Positions 17,842-26,185 of a DNA stretch of 64,000 bases are shown piece after piece. Positions within the stretch are counted from its first letter, which is position 1; each line of letters starts with the position of its first letter. Source of the stretch: Halomicrococcus gelatinilyticus (GTDB taxonomy: Archaea > Halobacteriota > Halobacteria > Halobacteriales > Haladaptataceae); NCBI GenBank assembly GCA_024227995.1, contig CP100465.1, positions 1,116,001 through 1,180,000 of the forward strand, in the 5' to 3' direction. A model generated the notes under the pieces. That model searched no databases. It saw only the letters and a program-made list of their open reading frames with translations, and was not told the origin of the DNA. A program made the position numbers and the translations under genes.

Positions 17842-18342
17842 CTACGCCTGGACGATGAGCTCTTCGAGGTCCTCGTCGTCGTAGTTGACAAGCAGACGCT
17901 CCTCGTCCTTGAACGTCTTCAGGGCGACCTGCGTCGAGGCGCGCTCGACGCCATCGGTCGCCATGACGCTGTCGACGTACTCCTGGAGGTGGTCGTGGTC
18001 GCGCAGGTGAGCGATGACCTTGAACGACTTCTCGCCGAGCATGAAGTACACCGTCTGGACGCCGGAGATGTCACACAGACGGTCGCCGACCTCCTCGTGG
18101 CCGGGTCCGTGGGCGCTCTCGATCTCGGTGATGGCCGTCAGGTCGAGGCCGAGTTCCTGCGCGTCGAGTTTCGATACGGTCCCCGAGAGGATGTCCTGCT
18201 TCCGGTACTTGTCGAGCCGGTAGTACACCGTCGACGTCGAGATGTCGAGTTCGTCGCTCACTTCGTCGACGTCGATGTCGCCCTCTCGGTCCAGCCAGCG
18301 AAGGATCTTGAAATCCTTCTCGTCGAGGTCAATTTCTGTCAT
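17842..18342 (-). CDS. Lrp/AsnC family transcriptional regulator
   Basis: A 166-residue feast/famine regulator. Residues about 5-55 are the AsnC-type HTH (DEKDFKILRWLDREG, then DEVSDELDISTSTVYYRLDKY). Residues about 65-150 are the RAM effector/oligomerisation domain (GLDLTAITEI, VQTVYFMLGEKSFKVIAHLRD). It sits directly upstream of gltB in the same direction with 202 bases between, so control of glutamate synthase by an amino acid or nitrogen signal is likely. Haloarchaeal Lrp proteins are known to act at glutamine synthetase and other amino acid genes; the gltB link is inferred from position. A TTTTAG element about 28-35 bases before the ATG may be its promoter. Confidence 0.9.
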   Translation of the reverse strand: MTEIDLDEKDFKILRWLDREGDIDVDEVSDELDISTSTVYYRLDKYRKQDILSGTVSKLDAQELGLDLTAITEIESAHGPGHEEVGDRLCDISGVQTVYFMLGEKSFKVIAHLRDHDHLQEYVDSVMATDGVERASTQVALKTFKDEERLLVNYDDEDLEELIVQA

Positions 18343-18511
18343 ACGTACTCAATTGTAGGCGGGTTTCTAAAACTTTGCCAAGCATTCTCCGTTTGGATAA
18401 ATTCGGGCGAGTCCGATTCCAACGCCGGAAAAGGCGGCGCTGGCCTGTATTCGGGTTGTCCTGGAACGTTACTACCGGGCTGGAACAGCCCCGTCAGACT
18501 GGAGCGGCACT

Positions 18512-18612
18512 ACCGGTCTAGAGCGTCATCGGCAGAACGTCGTTATCGGCAGAACGTCGTTATCGGCAGAACGTCGTTATCGGCAGAACGTCGTTACCGG
18601 CAGGACATCGCT
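18512..18612. repeat. 17-bp tandem repeat array at the 3' end of ppk
   Basis: Four perfect head-to-tail copies of the 17-base unit ATCGGCAGAACGTCGTT fill 18528-18595. A degenerate fifth copy follows (18596-18612) and a degenerate one precedes (18512-18527). Each unit carries AACG-T-CGTT dyad symmetry. An inverted copy of its core (CGTTCTGCCG, 18622-18631) lies in the last codons of ppk. There is no spacer of unique sequence, so it is not a CRISPR. Confidence 0.9.
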
Positions 18613-20920
18613 ACCGGTCGTCGTTCTGCCGCGCACGGTCCATCAACCGTCGGTGCGCGTTCCGCGGCGCGTCGCCGTCCGGCCGACGCTGGTGATAACT
18701 CCCGTCGGCGTGCATCTTCCAGCACTTCCGGTCGTCGGAGCGGAGCGCGTCGAGGACGGTCTGGAGTTCCGCACGCAGGGCCGGGTCCTCGACGGGGACG
18801 ACCGTCTCGACGCGGTTGTCGAGGTTGCGCGTCATCCAGTCGGCGGAGCCGATGAAGTAGCGCGGGTCGCCGTCGTTCCCGAAGTGGTAGATGCGGGAGT
18901 GTTCGAGGAAGCGCCCGACGACGCTGTACACGTCGACCGTCTCGCTGATGCCAGGCAGTCCGGGACGGAGCCGGCAGATGCCGCGAACGACGAGGTCGAC
19001 GTCCACGCCCGCCATCGCGGCACGGTACAGCTCCGCCACGATGTCGGGGTCCTCCAGGGCGTTCATCTTGACGACGATCTTGCCCTCCTTGCCCTCACGG
19101 GCGAGGCGCGCCTCGTTGCGGACGAGTTCCGTGAACCGCTCGCGCATGTTGCCGGGCGCGACCAGCAGCGACCGGTAGTCCTCCTGGTAGGTGTGGCCGG
19201 TGTAGAAGTTGAACAGTTCGCTCAGGTCCTGGCCGATCGCGCGGTCGGCGGTGAACAGCCCCAGGTCGGTGTAGGTCTTCGCCGTCTCCGAGTGGTAGTT
19301 GCCCGTGGCGACGTGGGAGTAGAGCCTGACGCCGTCGGCCTCCTCGCGGACGACCAGCGCCGTCTTGCTGTGGGTCTTGTACCCGAGGGTGCCGTAGGCG
19401 ACGTGGATGCCCTCCTCCTCGAGTCGCTTGCCCCACTCCAGGTTGTTGGCCTCGTCGAACCGAGCCTTCAGTTCGACCATCACCGCCACCTGCTTGCCGT
19501 TCTGGGCCGCCTCGATGAGGCTCTGGACGACCCGCGAGTCGCTGGCGGTCCGGTACAGCGAGAGCTTGATGGCGAGCACGTCCGGGTCGGCGGCCGCCTG
19601 GCTGAGGAACCGGTGGACGGTCTCGTCGAACGAGTGGTAGGGATGGTGGACGAGCACGTCGTCGCGGCGGACGACGTCGAAGACGTCCACCGTCTCGTCC
19701 GGACGGTCTGCCGTCAACCGGGGGTGTGGCTGGGGCGTCCACGGCTCCAGTTTCAGATCGGGGCGGTCCAGCTCCACGAGGTCCCCGAAGTCGCGGAAGT
19801 CGAGCGGCCCGGGGAGTTCGAACACCTCCCGCTCGTCGACGTCGAGCTGGTCGACCAGCAGGTCCCGGACCCGGTCGGGCATCCCCTCGGCCACCTCCAG
19901 GCGGACGACCGTGGCGAACCGACGCTCGCGCAGCACCTCCTCGATCTTGTCGATGAGGTCCTCGGCCACTTCCTCGTCCTTCCCGACCTCGGCGTTGCGC
20001 GTGACGCGGAACAGCGAGCAGTCGACGACCTCTGCCTTCGGGAACAGCAGGTCGAGGTTCGCGGCGACGACCGCCTCCAGTCGCACGAACGTCGACTCGT
20101 CGTCGACCGGGACGAGTCGCGGCCGGTTCTTCGGTATCTTCACCCGCGAGAACCGCGGCTCCTCGTCGTCCGGCCCCTTCGTCAGCACCGCCAGCGAGAG
20201 GCTCAGGTTCGAGATGAAGGGGAACGGATGGGCGGGGTCGAAGGTGAGCGGGGTCAGCGTCGGCAGCACGGAGCTCTCGAAGTAGTCGCGCAACTCTCGC
20301 TGCTGGGCGGTCGTGAGGTCGTCGTGGTCCGCGACCTGGATGCCTGCGTCGGCGAGCGCGGGCCGGACGACGTCCCGGTAGCACGCCGCCTGCTGGGCGA
20401 ACATGTCGCGCGCGGTGTCGAGGACCGCCCGCCACTGCTCGCGCGGCGTCCGGCCGTCCGGCGACGGGTCGGTGACGCCGGCGTCCATCTGCTGTTTCAG
20501 GCCGCCGACCCGTTTGCGGAAGAACTCGTCCATGTTCCGCGTGAAGATGGCGAGGAACTTCACGCGCTCCAGCAGCGGATTCCGACCGTCGATGGCCTCG
20601 TACAGCACGCGCTTCTGGAACTCCAGTTCGCTCAGTTCGCGGTTGAGGTAGTACTCCGGGTCCGAGAGGTCGACGTCCTCGGGCGCGGCGTCGGACCGGT
20701 CGGCCGCCTCGTCGCTCCGGCCGTCTGCCGCGGCCGACGCCGCGCCGGAGGGGTCAGGGTCGTCACTCGCTGCACGTGCCACGTCGGACCGGTCGCTGTC
20801 GGTCGCCGGTTCTTCAGCGGGCCGGTCGTCTCGCTCGACGACGCCGGAGCCGTCGTCCGACCTCGCGGCGTCGTCGGCCGTTCCGTCCCGATCCTCGTCG
20901 TCGAACTGGTTCTCCGACAT
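18611..20920 (-). CDS. ppk1: Polyphosphate kinase 1
   Basis: A 769-residue PPK1, which makes inorganic polyphosphate from ATP (reversible). After an 85-residue Asp/Ser/Ala-rich N-terminal extension not seen in the E. coli enzyme, the four usual parts follow: N domain (YYLNRELSELEFQKRVL), head domain, and two phospholipase-D-like catalytic domains. The autophosphorylated His is in GYKTHSKTALVV (about residue 517), and the second catalytic block is YFIGSADWMTRNL. The gene follows the calcineurin-type phosphatase gene after 9 bases, so the two form an operon. The C-terminus is short and basic and its last codons pair with the tandem array downstream. Confidence 0.95.
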   Translation of the reverse strand: MSENQFDDEDRDGTADDAARSDDGSGVVERDDRPAEEPATDSDRSDVARAASDDPDPSGAASAAADGRSDEAADRSDAAPEDVDLSDPEYYLNRELSELEFQKRVLYEAIDGRNPLLERVKFLAIFTRNMDEFFRKRVGGLKQQMDAGVTDPSPDGRTPREQWRAVLDTARDMFAQQAACYRDVVRPALADAGIQVADHDDLTTAQQRELRDYFESSVLPTLTPLTFDPAHPFPFISNLSLSLAVLTKGPDDEEPRFSRVKIPKNRPRLVPVDDESTFVRLEAVVAANLDLLFPKAEVVDCSLFRVTRNAEVGKDEEVAEDLIDKIEEVLRERRFATVVRLEVAEGMPDRVRDLLVDQLDVDEREVFELPGPLDFRDFGDLVELDRPDLKLEPWTPQPHPRLTADRPDETVDVFDVVRRDDVLVHHPYHSFDETVHRFLSQAAADPDVLAIKLSLYRTASDSRVVQSLIEAAQNGKQVAVMVELKARFDEANNLEWGKRLEEEGIHVAYGTLGYKTHSKTALVVREEADGVRLYSHVATGNYHSETAKTYTDLGLFTADRAIGQDLSELFNFYTGHTYQEDYRSLLVAPGNMRERFTELVRNEARLAREGKEGKIVVKMNALEDPDIVAELYRAAMAGVDVDLVVRGICRLRPGLPGISETVDVYSVVGRFLEHSRIYHFGNDGDPRYFIGSADWMTRNLDNRVETVVPVEDPALRAELQTVLDALRSDDRKCWKMHADGSYHQRRPDGDAPRNAHRRLMDRARQNDDR

Positions 20921-20929
20921 CGTCGGACG

Positions 20930-21622
20930 TCAGGGCGACGACGAGCGCGGCGAGACGATGGAGTCGTCGCTGCGCTCCTCGACCGTTCGTTCGGCCGGTT
21001 CGACGACGAGTTCGTCCGCGCGGTAGTCGTAGGCGGTCAGTTCGCCACCGTACACGCACCCGGTGTCGAGGCCGACGGCCCACTCCCGCTCGACAGGCCG
21101 CTCGAGGACGGTGTGGCCGAAGAACACCTGCCAGGGACCGTCGTGTTCCTCGAACCAGAACGGCCGTTCGTAGCTGCCGCCGGCGAGCGAGCGCATGTTC
21201 TGCAGGTCGTCGACGGAGTGCTCGTCGAGCGGTCGCCGCGGGTCGACGCCGCCGTGGACGACGAGTGCGTCGTCGAACGAGATGGCGACCGGCAGCGACG
21301 CGACGTACTCGCGCTCGGCCGGGCCGAACGACTGGACGACGGCGTCGCCGCGGAGCAGTTTCTCCTCGTTGTTGCCGCGGACGCTCGTCACGTTCGGTCT
21401 CCTGCGGACGAGGTCGAGCACGCCGAGGCTGTCCGGTCCCTTCCGCACGAGATCGCCGACGAAGACGACGAGGTCGTCGTCGCCGACGTCGAGTCGTGCG
21501 AGCAGCGACTGGAGTTCGGCGAGACAGCCGTGCACGTCGCCGACGACGTAGATGTCGTCGTGCTCGTCGGCGTCGATGTGTCGATGCGCCACGCTGTCGT
21601 CGAACGTCGGTTCCGAGGTCAT
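20930..21622 (-). CDS. Calcineurin-like metallophosphoesterase (Ser/Thr phosphatase / ApaH family)
   Basis: A 230-residue binuclear-metal phosphatase. Motifs in order: GDVHGC (metal ligands D, H), GDLVRKGPDS (D, with arginine), VRGNNEE in place of GNHE (Asn kept, His replaced by Asn), VVHGGVDP and FFGHT. The His-to-Asn change at the GNH(E/D) site is also found in some bacterial PrpA/ApaH-like enzymes. Likely substrates are phosphoproteins, Ap4A or polyphosphate-linked signals. It is the first gene of an operon with ppk1, 9 bases apart, which ties its job to phosphate or polyphosphate metabolism. The start ATG 21622 is preferred: a longer frame upstream crosses the promoter and hairpin. Confidence 0.87.
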   Translation of the reverse strand: MTSEPTFDDSVAHRHIDADEHDDIYVVGDVHGCLAELQSLLARLDVGDDDLVVFVGDLVRKGPDSLGVLDLVRRRPNVTSVRGNNEEKLLRGDAVVQSFGPAEREYVASLPVAISFDDALVVHGGVDPRRPLDEHSVDDLQNMRSLAGGSYERPFWFEEHDGPWQVFFGHTVLERPVEREWAVGLDTGCVYGGELTAYDYRADELVVEPAERTVEERSDDSIVSPRSSSP

Positions 21623-21636
21623 AGATAATGCTCCTG

Positions 21637-21661
21637 GGGTGTCCCGATACCGGAGACACCC
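21637..21661. promoter_or_regulatory. Inverted repeat in the leader of the phosphatase-ppk1 operon
   Basis: GGGTGTC (21637-21643) and GACACCC (21655-21661) form a perfect 7-bp inverted repeat with an 11-base centre, 15 bases before the phosphatase start codon. TATA-like runs on the minus strand lie further out (TATTATAAAT about 21680-21690 and CTATATATCG about 21703-21712). The repeat is therefore likely transcribed and could be a leader hairpin, or an operator. Confidence 0.55.
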
Positions 21662-21755
21662 GACCGAGCAGTTAAGCGATTTATAATAGGCGGACGGAGC
21701 GATATATAGCACCCAATCGACTACAGAGACGGTGGCGACGAGCGGGTATCGACGG

Positions 21756-22442
21756 TCAGTCGAGGTCGTCCAGCGCGTCGACGACGCGGGCGATGATCTT
21801 GCGCTGGCCGCGGCGCAGGTTCTTCGAGACCGCCGGACTGGACACGCCGAACTCCTCGCCGACGTCAGCGAGCGTCGCCTCCCGGGGCGTGTCGAAGTAC
21901 CCGCCCGCCATCGCGGCCCGGAGCGTCTGGCGCTCGACCGTCGAGAGTTCGTGACAGCCCTCGACCAGCGACATCCCGACGTCGACGTTCTGGGCGAACC
22001 GCTGGAGCGTGCTCATCTCCAGTCGCTCCCGCGAGACGACGTCGAAGTCGTTGCGCTTCTCCAGGTCAGCCAGCGCGTCGTCGGTCACGCTCGGGGAGTC
22101 GAAGCCGACGTTCCACAGTTCGCTGCCGTCCTGGATGTGGAATGGCCCGGTGATGTAGCCACCGCTGTTGCGGATGACGCCCATCGCGTTCGTCTCGCCG
22201 ATGACCGTCCGGATGTGGGCGGTCGACCCCCGCTTCGAGAGCAGTTCGTAGTCACAGAGGTTCGAGTGGTCGGTGAGCGCGTGGAGGCCGTTCTCGAGCG
22301 CGCCGCGGTCGTCGCCCTCGACGACGATGCGCGTCTCCAGTTCGTCGACCGCCGCGTCGAAGTCCCAGTGGAGCGTGGCGAACGACACGTCGTGGTCGTC
22401 GCTCGTCTCGATGAACGGACAGTCGTACTGCTCCATATCCAT
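21756..22442 (-). CDS. Bacterio-opsin activator-like HTH-10 domain regulator
   Basis: A 228-residue regulator of the haloarchaeal bat-like class. The N-terminal 150 residues are an input region with alternating strands and helices (ATLHWDFDAAVDELETRIVV, HIRTVIGETNAMGVIRNSG). The C-terminal 65 residues are the HTH-10 domain: LSTVERQTLRAAMAGGYFDTPRE, then LADVGEEFGVSSPAVSKNLRR. Such proteins control single nearby operons in haloarchaea. It is divergent from the ABC transporter operon, and the shared 231-base gap holds symmetric sites. The start could be ATG 22442 or ATG 22436; both give the same domain set. Confidence 0.86.
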   Translation of the reverse strand: MDMEQYDCPFIETSDDHDVSFATLHWDFDAAVDELETRIVVEGDDRGALENGLHALTDHSNLCDYELLSKRGSTAHIRTVIGETNAMGVIRNSGGYITGPFHIQDGSELWNVGFDSPSVTDDALADLEKRNDFDVVSRERLEMSTLQRFAQNVDVGMSLVEGCHELSTVERQTLRAAMAGGYFDTPREATLADVGEEFGVSSPAVSKNLRRGQRKIIARVVDALDDLD

Positions 22443-22458
22443 TGCGATGGTTATCATT

Positions 22459-22469
22459 GTTACCGCTAA
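22459..22469. promoter_or_regulatory. Left half of a wide inverted repeat in the divergent promoter region
   Basis: GTTACCGCTAA here is the exact reverse complement of TTAGCGGTAAC at 22550-22560. This half lies 17 bases upstream of the HTH-10 start codon, the other near the transporter promoter. Paired sites placed to cover both divergent promoters are typical of an adjacent regulator's binding sites. Confidence 0.6.
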
Positions 22470-22549
22470 CGCTGAGCACACCCTATGCAACCACACCACA
22501 AAGTCTTTTCGTCCTCGGTTTCCCACGTTAAGTCATTAACCACCGAATA

Positions 22550-22560
22550 TTAGCGGTAAC
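22550..22560. promoter_or_regulatory. Right half of the wide inverted repeat
   Basis: TTAGCGGTAAC mirrors the site at 22459-22469. It overlaps an AT-rich AATATTA element (22546-22552) that may be the TATA box of the transporter operon, so a protein bound here could block or recruit the basal factors. Confidence 0.6.
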
Positions 22561-22576
22561 GAGCACCCATTTTGTA

Positions 22577-22591
22577 TGTGATAGTATCACA
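22577..22591. promoter_or_regulatory. 15-bp perfect palindrome, likely operator
   Basis: TGTGATA-G-TATCACA is a perfect 7-bp dyad around one base. It lies about 25-30 bases downstream of the presumed TATA element and 83 bases before the first transporter gene, so near the transcription start or in the leader. It differs from the GTTACCGCTAA sites and may bind a second regulator. Confidence 0.6.
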
Positions 22592-22673
22592 CGGTGGCGG
22601 CACCCGCGGGCGCGCGTCGGCGACGACCGACCAGGACGCGACCGCCACCAGCAGGCGACACAGGTGACCTAAC

Positions 22674-24008
22674 ATGGATGCTTCAGAACCGACGGACGAC
22701 GGAATCGACCGACGAGACATGCTCAAAGCCGCAGGCGGGACGGCGCTGGCAGCCGCACTCGCCGGCTGTAGCTCGCTCGTAGGTGGCGGCGGCGACGACG
22801 GCGGGGGCGGACAGGCCGACGTCCCGGACAAGCCGGTCAAGGCCGGCCTCCAGACGTTCACGGAGGGCGCGGCCTCGGTGCTCGGCCTCCAGGCGCAGTA
22901 CGGCGCACAGCTTGCGGTCGACCGCATCAACGCGGCGGGCGGCGTCGCGGGCCGGGAGATGAATCTCGACGTGGTCCACGAGGCCGACAAGCACGTCGAG
23001 AACTACAAGCAGTTCGTCGACGAGGGCAAGGACGTCACCTTCGGCCCCATCTCCAGCGGCGGTCACGCGGCGATGGCCCCCGAGGTCGAGTCACAGGGGG
23101 TCGTCAACGTCAGCACCGACGGCACGGTCACGACCCTCTACGAGGAGACGGTGACGGACCCGACCTACTCGTTCCGGTTCCAGAACTACGACGTGATGGA
23201 GACGACCGCGGCGGCCCGCGAGGTCGTCCGACGCCTCGGCCCCGACAACGTCTCGACGGTCGCCGGCATCAACCCCAACTACGCGTTCGGCAAGGACGAG
23301 TTCGGCATGTTCCTGAAGGCGCTCAGGAAGATGACGAACGGGTCGCTGGAGGTCGTCCACGAGGGGTATCCCGACCTCGGGGCCAGCGACATGTCCGCGC
23401 ACATCACCGCGGTGAACGACAACCAGCCCGACGTGACGTTCTCCAGCTGCTGGGGCGGCGACGTGACGACGCTGCTCTCGCAGGCCGCGGCGAACGACAT
23501 GTTCGGCAACACCCAGCTCGTCGGCTCGGTGCTGTACAGCGCCGTCAACGACCTGAAACAGGACGTCGTCGAGCAGGCCGACGCCATCTCCGGGTCGCGC
23601 AACTACTACTGGGGCGAACCGGCCACCGGGCGCTGGAAGCCGGGCAAGACGCTCCTGGACGAGGTGAAAGAGCGGTGGGACATCCTGCCGAGCGCGCACT
23701 TCATGAGCGGCTACGGCGCGGTCACGGCCTGGGCAACGGCCGTCGAGAAGGTGGTGAACATCACCGGCGGCTGGCCGTCCCAGAAGCAGATCAGCCAGGC
23801 GCTGGAGGGCCACGGCTTCTACACGCCCGCGGGCTACCACGTCATGGCCACCGACCACCAGGGGATGTCCAACGCCTACTACGGGAAGATGGCCTACTCG
23901 AACGAGCAGGGCGGTCCCGTCCTCGAGGACCTGAACATGTACAACCCGCGAGAGGTCGCGCCGCCGCCGGGCACGAAGTCCACGAAATGGATCGACTCGT
24001 GGTCGTAG
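22674..24008 (+). CDS. ABC transporter substrate-binding lipoprotein (branched-chain amino acid type)
   Basis: A 444-residue exported binding protein. The N-terminus has a twin-Arg pair (DRRDMLKAAGG) and a lipobox LAGC (Cys at about residue 33), then a Gly/Asp-rich linker, so it is a Tat-exported lipoprotein anchored outside the membrane. The mature part is a type I periplasmic-binding fold (LQAQYGAQLAVDRINAAGG, FGPISSGGHAAMAPEVE, NPNYAFGKDEFGMFLKAL). It is the first of five genes for a complete importer. Members of this family bind branched-chain amino acids, amides, urea or aromatic acids; the ligand cannot be read here. A GGTGA ribosome-binding site sits 7 bases before the ATG, so this message has a leader. 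Confidence 0.9.
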   Translation: MDASEPTDDGIDRRDMLKAAGGTALAAALAGCSSLVGGGGDDGGGGQADVPDKPVKAGLQTFTEGAASVLGLQAQYGAQLAVDRINAAGGVAGREMNLDVVHEADKHVENYKQFVDEGKDVTFGPISSGGHAAMAPEVESQGVVNVSTDGTVTTLYEETVTDPTYSFRFQNYDVMETTAAAREVVRRLGPDNVSTVAGINPNYAFGKDEFGMFLKALRKMTNGSLEVVHEGYPDLGASDMSAHITAVNDNQPDVTFSSCWGGDVTTLLSQAAANDMFGNTQLVGSVLYSAVNDLKQDVVEQADAISGSRNYYWGEPATGRWKPGKTLLDEVKERWDILPSAHFMSGYGAVTAWATAVEKVVNITGGWPSQKQISQALEGHGFYTPAGYHVMATDHQGMSNAYYGKMAYSNEQGGPVLEDLNMYNPREVAPPPGTKSTKWIDSWS

Positions 24009-24086
24009 GACGACGACGTCGGCACGGACGACGGGTGCGTCGGCCCGCGCGCGGTGCGCCGGAAACGTTCGCTACCACAGAACACA

Positions 24087-25025
24087 ATGGTCACGATAGA
24101 AACCTTCGTCACACACACGCTCCACGGCCTCCAGTACGGCTTCATCCTCTTCCTGATAGCGTCGGGACTGACCATCATCCTCGGAATCCTGGACGTGCTG
24201 AACCTCGCCCACGGCGAACTGTTCGCGCTCGGGGCGTACGTCGGGTTCAGCGTCCTCGGCTACCTGACGGGGCTGGTCGGTCCGCCATCGGGACCAGCGG
24301 AGCAGGCGGGCTTCCTCGCCCTCGTGCTGGTCGGGGCGCTCCTCACCGCGCTGGTGATGGTTCCCGTGGGCGTGCTGATAGAGACCGTCCTGCTTCGCCC
24401 CATCTACGAACGGGACGAGGTGTACCAGCTGGTGCTCACCTTCGCGCTGCTGTTGCTCGTCAAGGACTTCAACAAGTTCGCCTGGGGGCCCCAGCCCCTG
24501 CGGGTGCAGGGCGTCTACAGCGGCATCAACTCGATCCCCACCTCGGAACTCGTCGGGCTCTCGTACCCGACGTACAACTTCGTCGTCATCGTCGTCGGCG
24601 CGGTGGTCGTCGCCGGCCTGTTCTGGTTCTTCGAGCGGACGAAGACGGGCCGCATCATCCGCGCGACGGCCATCGACCGCGAGATGGCGACCGCCATCGG
24701 CGTCGACACGGGACGGACGTTCACGCTCGTGTTCGCGCTCGGGGCGTTCTTCGCCGGCTTCGCTGGCGCGATGGCGCTCCCGCCGATGAACGCCTCGCTC
24801 GACATGGGTGCCGAGCCGCTCGTGCTGTCGTTCGTCGTCATCGTCATCGGCGGACTCGGCAGCCTGCAGGGCGCGTTCGTCGCGGCGCTCTCGGTGGGGC
24901 TGCTCACCAACTGGGCGACCTGGCTCTACCCGGCGGGGGAGCTCGCCGCCCCGTTCGCCATCATGGCGGTCCTCCTGCTCGTCAAGCCGGAGGGGCTGTT
25001 CGGAACGTGGGGTGAGACCGAATGA
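24087..25025 (+). CDS. livH: Branched-chain amino acid-type ABC transporter permease (LivH-like)
   Basis: A 312-residue permease with about eight membrane segments. The family block LTIILGILDVLNLAHGELFALGAY is near the N-terminus, and the cytoplasmic coupling loop for the ATPases is RATAIDREMATAIGVDTGR. The start ATG 24087 is chosen because the family begins close to the first helix; an in-frame ATG 33 bases upstream adds a basic stretch. It follows the binding protein after 78 bases and overlaps the next permease by 4 bases (ATGA), which indicates one transcript. Confidence 0.9.
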   Translation: MVTIETFVTHTLHGLQYGFILFLIASGLTIILGILDVLNLAHGELFALGAYVGFSVLGYLTGLVGPPSGPAEQAGFLALVLVGALLTALVMVPVGVLIETVLLRPIYERDEVYQLVLTFALLLLVKDFNKFAWGPQPLRVQGVYSGINSIPTSELVGLSYPTYNFVVIVVGAVVVAGLFWFFERTKTGRIIRATAIDREMATAIGVDTGRTFTLVFALGAFFAGFAGAMALPPMNASLDMGAEPLVLSFVVIVIGGLGSLQGAFVAALSVGLLTNWATWLYPAGELAAPFAIMAVLLLVKPEGLFGTWGETE

Positions 25026-26185
25026 GCACCGGCCGTCGACCCGGACTCGTCGACCGCGACGGCGAGACCCGGGTGCGCGTGATGCGCGGCCTGGAGCTCT
25101 CCCGTCGCCAGGCGCTGCTGGCGGTGCTGGGCGTCGTCGCCCTCTTCGCCGTCCCGGACCTGGCACGGCTCTCACCGGTGGTCCAGCTCGGCGTCATCCA
25201 CCAGGGCGTCGCGTTCGGCCTCGCGGCGGTGGGCCTGAACCTGCTGTTGCGCCACACGCGACTCGTGTCGTTCGGCCACGCGGCCTTCTTCGGCACCGGC
25301 GCGTACGCGACGGCCGTCCTCGCCGCGAAGTACGACGTGGCGCTGATGACCGTGCTGCTGCTCACCGCCGTCCTCGCGGCGGCGGTGCTGGCGGCCGTCG
25401 TCGGCTACCTGTCGCTGCGCCACACGGGGCTGTACTTCTCGCTTTTGACGCTCGCGTTCGGGCAGTTGCTGTACGCGCTCGTCCAGGGGCAGTCGTACCT
25501 CGGGTCGAGCGACGGACTGCCGGTCCGTCCAGGCGAGGCGAACCAGCCGCTCATCTTCGGCCTGGCGCTCGACGCCGACGCCTACGCGGTGTTGCTGTAC
25601 TACGTCAGCATCGTGCTCGTGCTCGTCTCGCTGCTGGTGATGTACCGCATCACCCGCTCGCCGTTCGGAACGGCGCTGGACGCCATCGGCCAGGACCGCA
25701 CCCGCGCGCGGTTCATCGGCATCCCGGTCCGCCGGTACGTCTGGGGCGCGTTCGTCATCTCCGGCGTTTACGGCGGTCTCGCCGGCGGGCTGTACGCGAT
25801 GGTGCAACAGCACGTCCGACCGGAGGCGACGTTACACTTCCTGACCTCCGGGGACATCCTGTTCATGGCCATCCTCGGCGGGTTCCAGACGCTGCTCGGC
25901 CCGCTCGTGGGCGGCGTCGTCCTCGTCGTGCTCGGCGACGTGGGCCGCGACGTGACGAACTACTTCGACGCGCTGACGGGTATCGTACTGGTGCTGATCG
26001 TGTTCGCGTTCCCGCGCGGCATCGTCGGCTCGTTCACGGGCGACGGCAGGGTCCGGACCGGCCTGCGCCGCCTCGCCGACGACCCGACTGTCGCGGGGAC
26101 GTGGCTCTCCCGCGGCGGGGCCGCCATCGTCGGCGCCGTCCGGGAGTGGCTGCGGGACGTCCGGTCCGTCTTCGGGGTGCGATGA
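25022..26185 (+). CDS. livM: Branched-chain amino acid-type ABC transporter permease (LivM-like)
   Basis: A 387-residue second permease with about ten hydrophobic segments. Family blocks include GLNLLLRHTRLVSFGHAAFF, SLLTLAFGQLLYALVQG and the coupling loop FGTALDAIGQDRTRARFIG. The C-terminal cytoplasmic tail is long and basic/acidic (RTGLRRLADDPTVAG onwards). It starts inside the stop of the LivH-like gene and ends inside the start of the LivG-like gene (ATGA overlaps at both ends), so translation is probably coupled. Confidence 0.9.
   Translation: MSTGRRPGLVDRDGETRVRVMRGLELSRRQALLAVLGVVALFAVPDLARLSPVVQLGVIHQGVAFGLAAVGLNLLLRHTRLVSFGHAAFFGTGAYATAVLAAKYDVALMTVLLLTAVLAAAVLAAVVGYLSLRHTGLYFSLLTLAFGQLLYALVQGQSYLGSSDGLPVRPGEANQPLIFGLALDADAYAVLLYYVSIVLVLVSLLVMYRITRSPFGTALDAIGQDRTRARFIGIPVRRYVWGAFVISGVYGGLAGGLYAMVQQHVRPEATLHFLTSGDILFMAILGGFQTLLGPLVGGVVLVVLGDVGRDVTNYFDALTGIVLVLIVFAFPRGIVGSFTGDGRVRTGLRRLADDPTVAGTWLSRGGAAIVGAVREWLRDVRSVFGVR

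Noticed and set aside
18512..18631. CRISPR array
   Set aside because: Units are joined directly with no unique spacers, and no cas genes are present. It is a simple tandem repeat.
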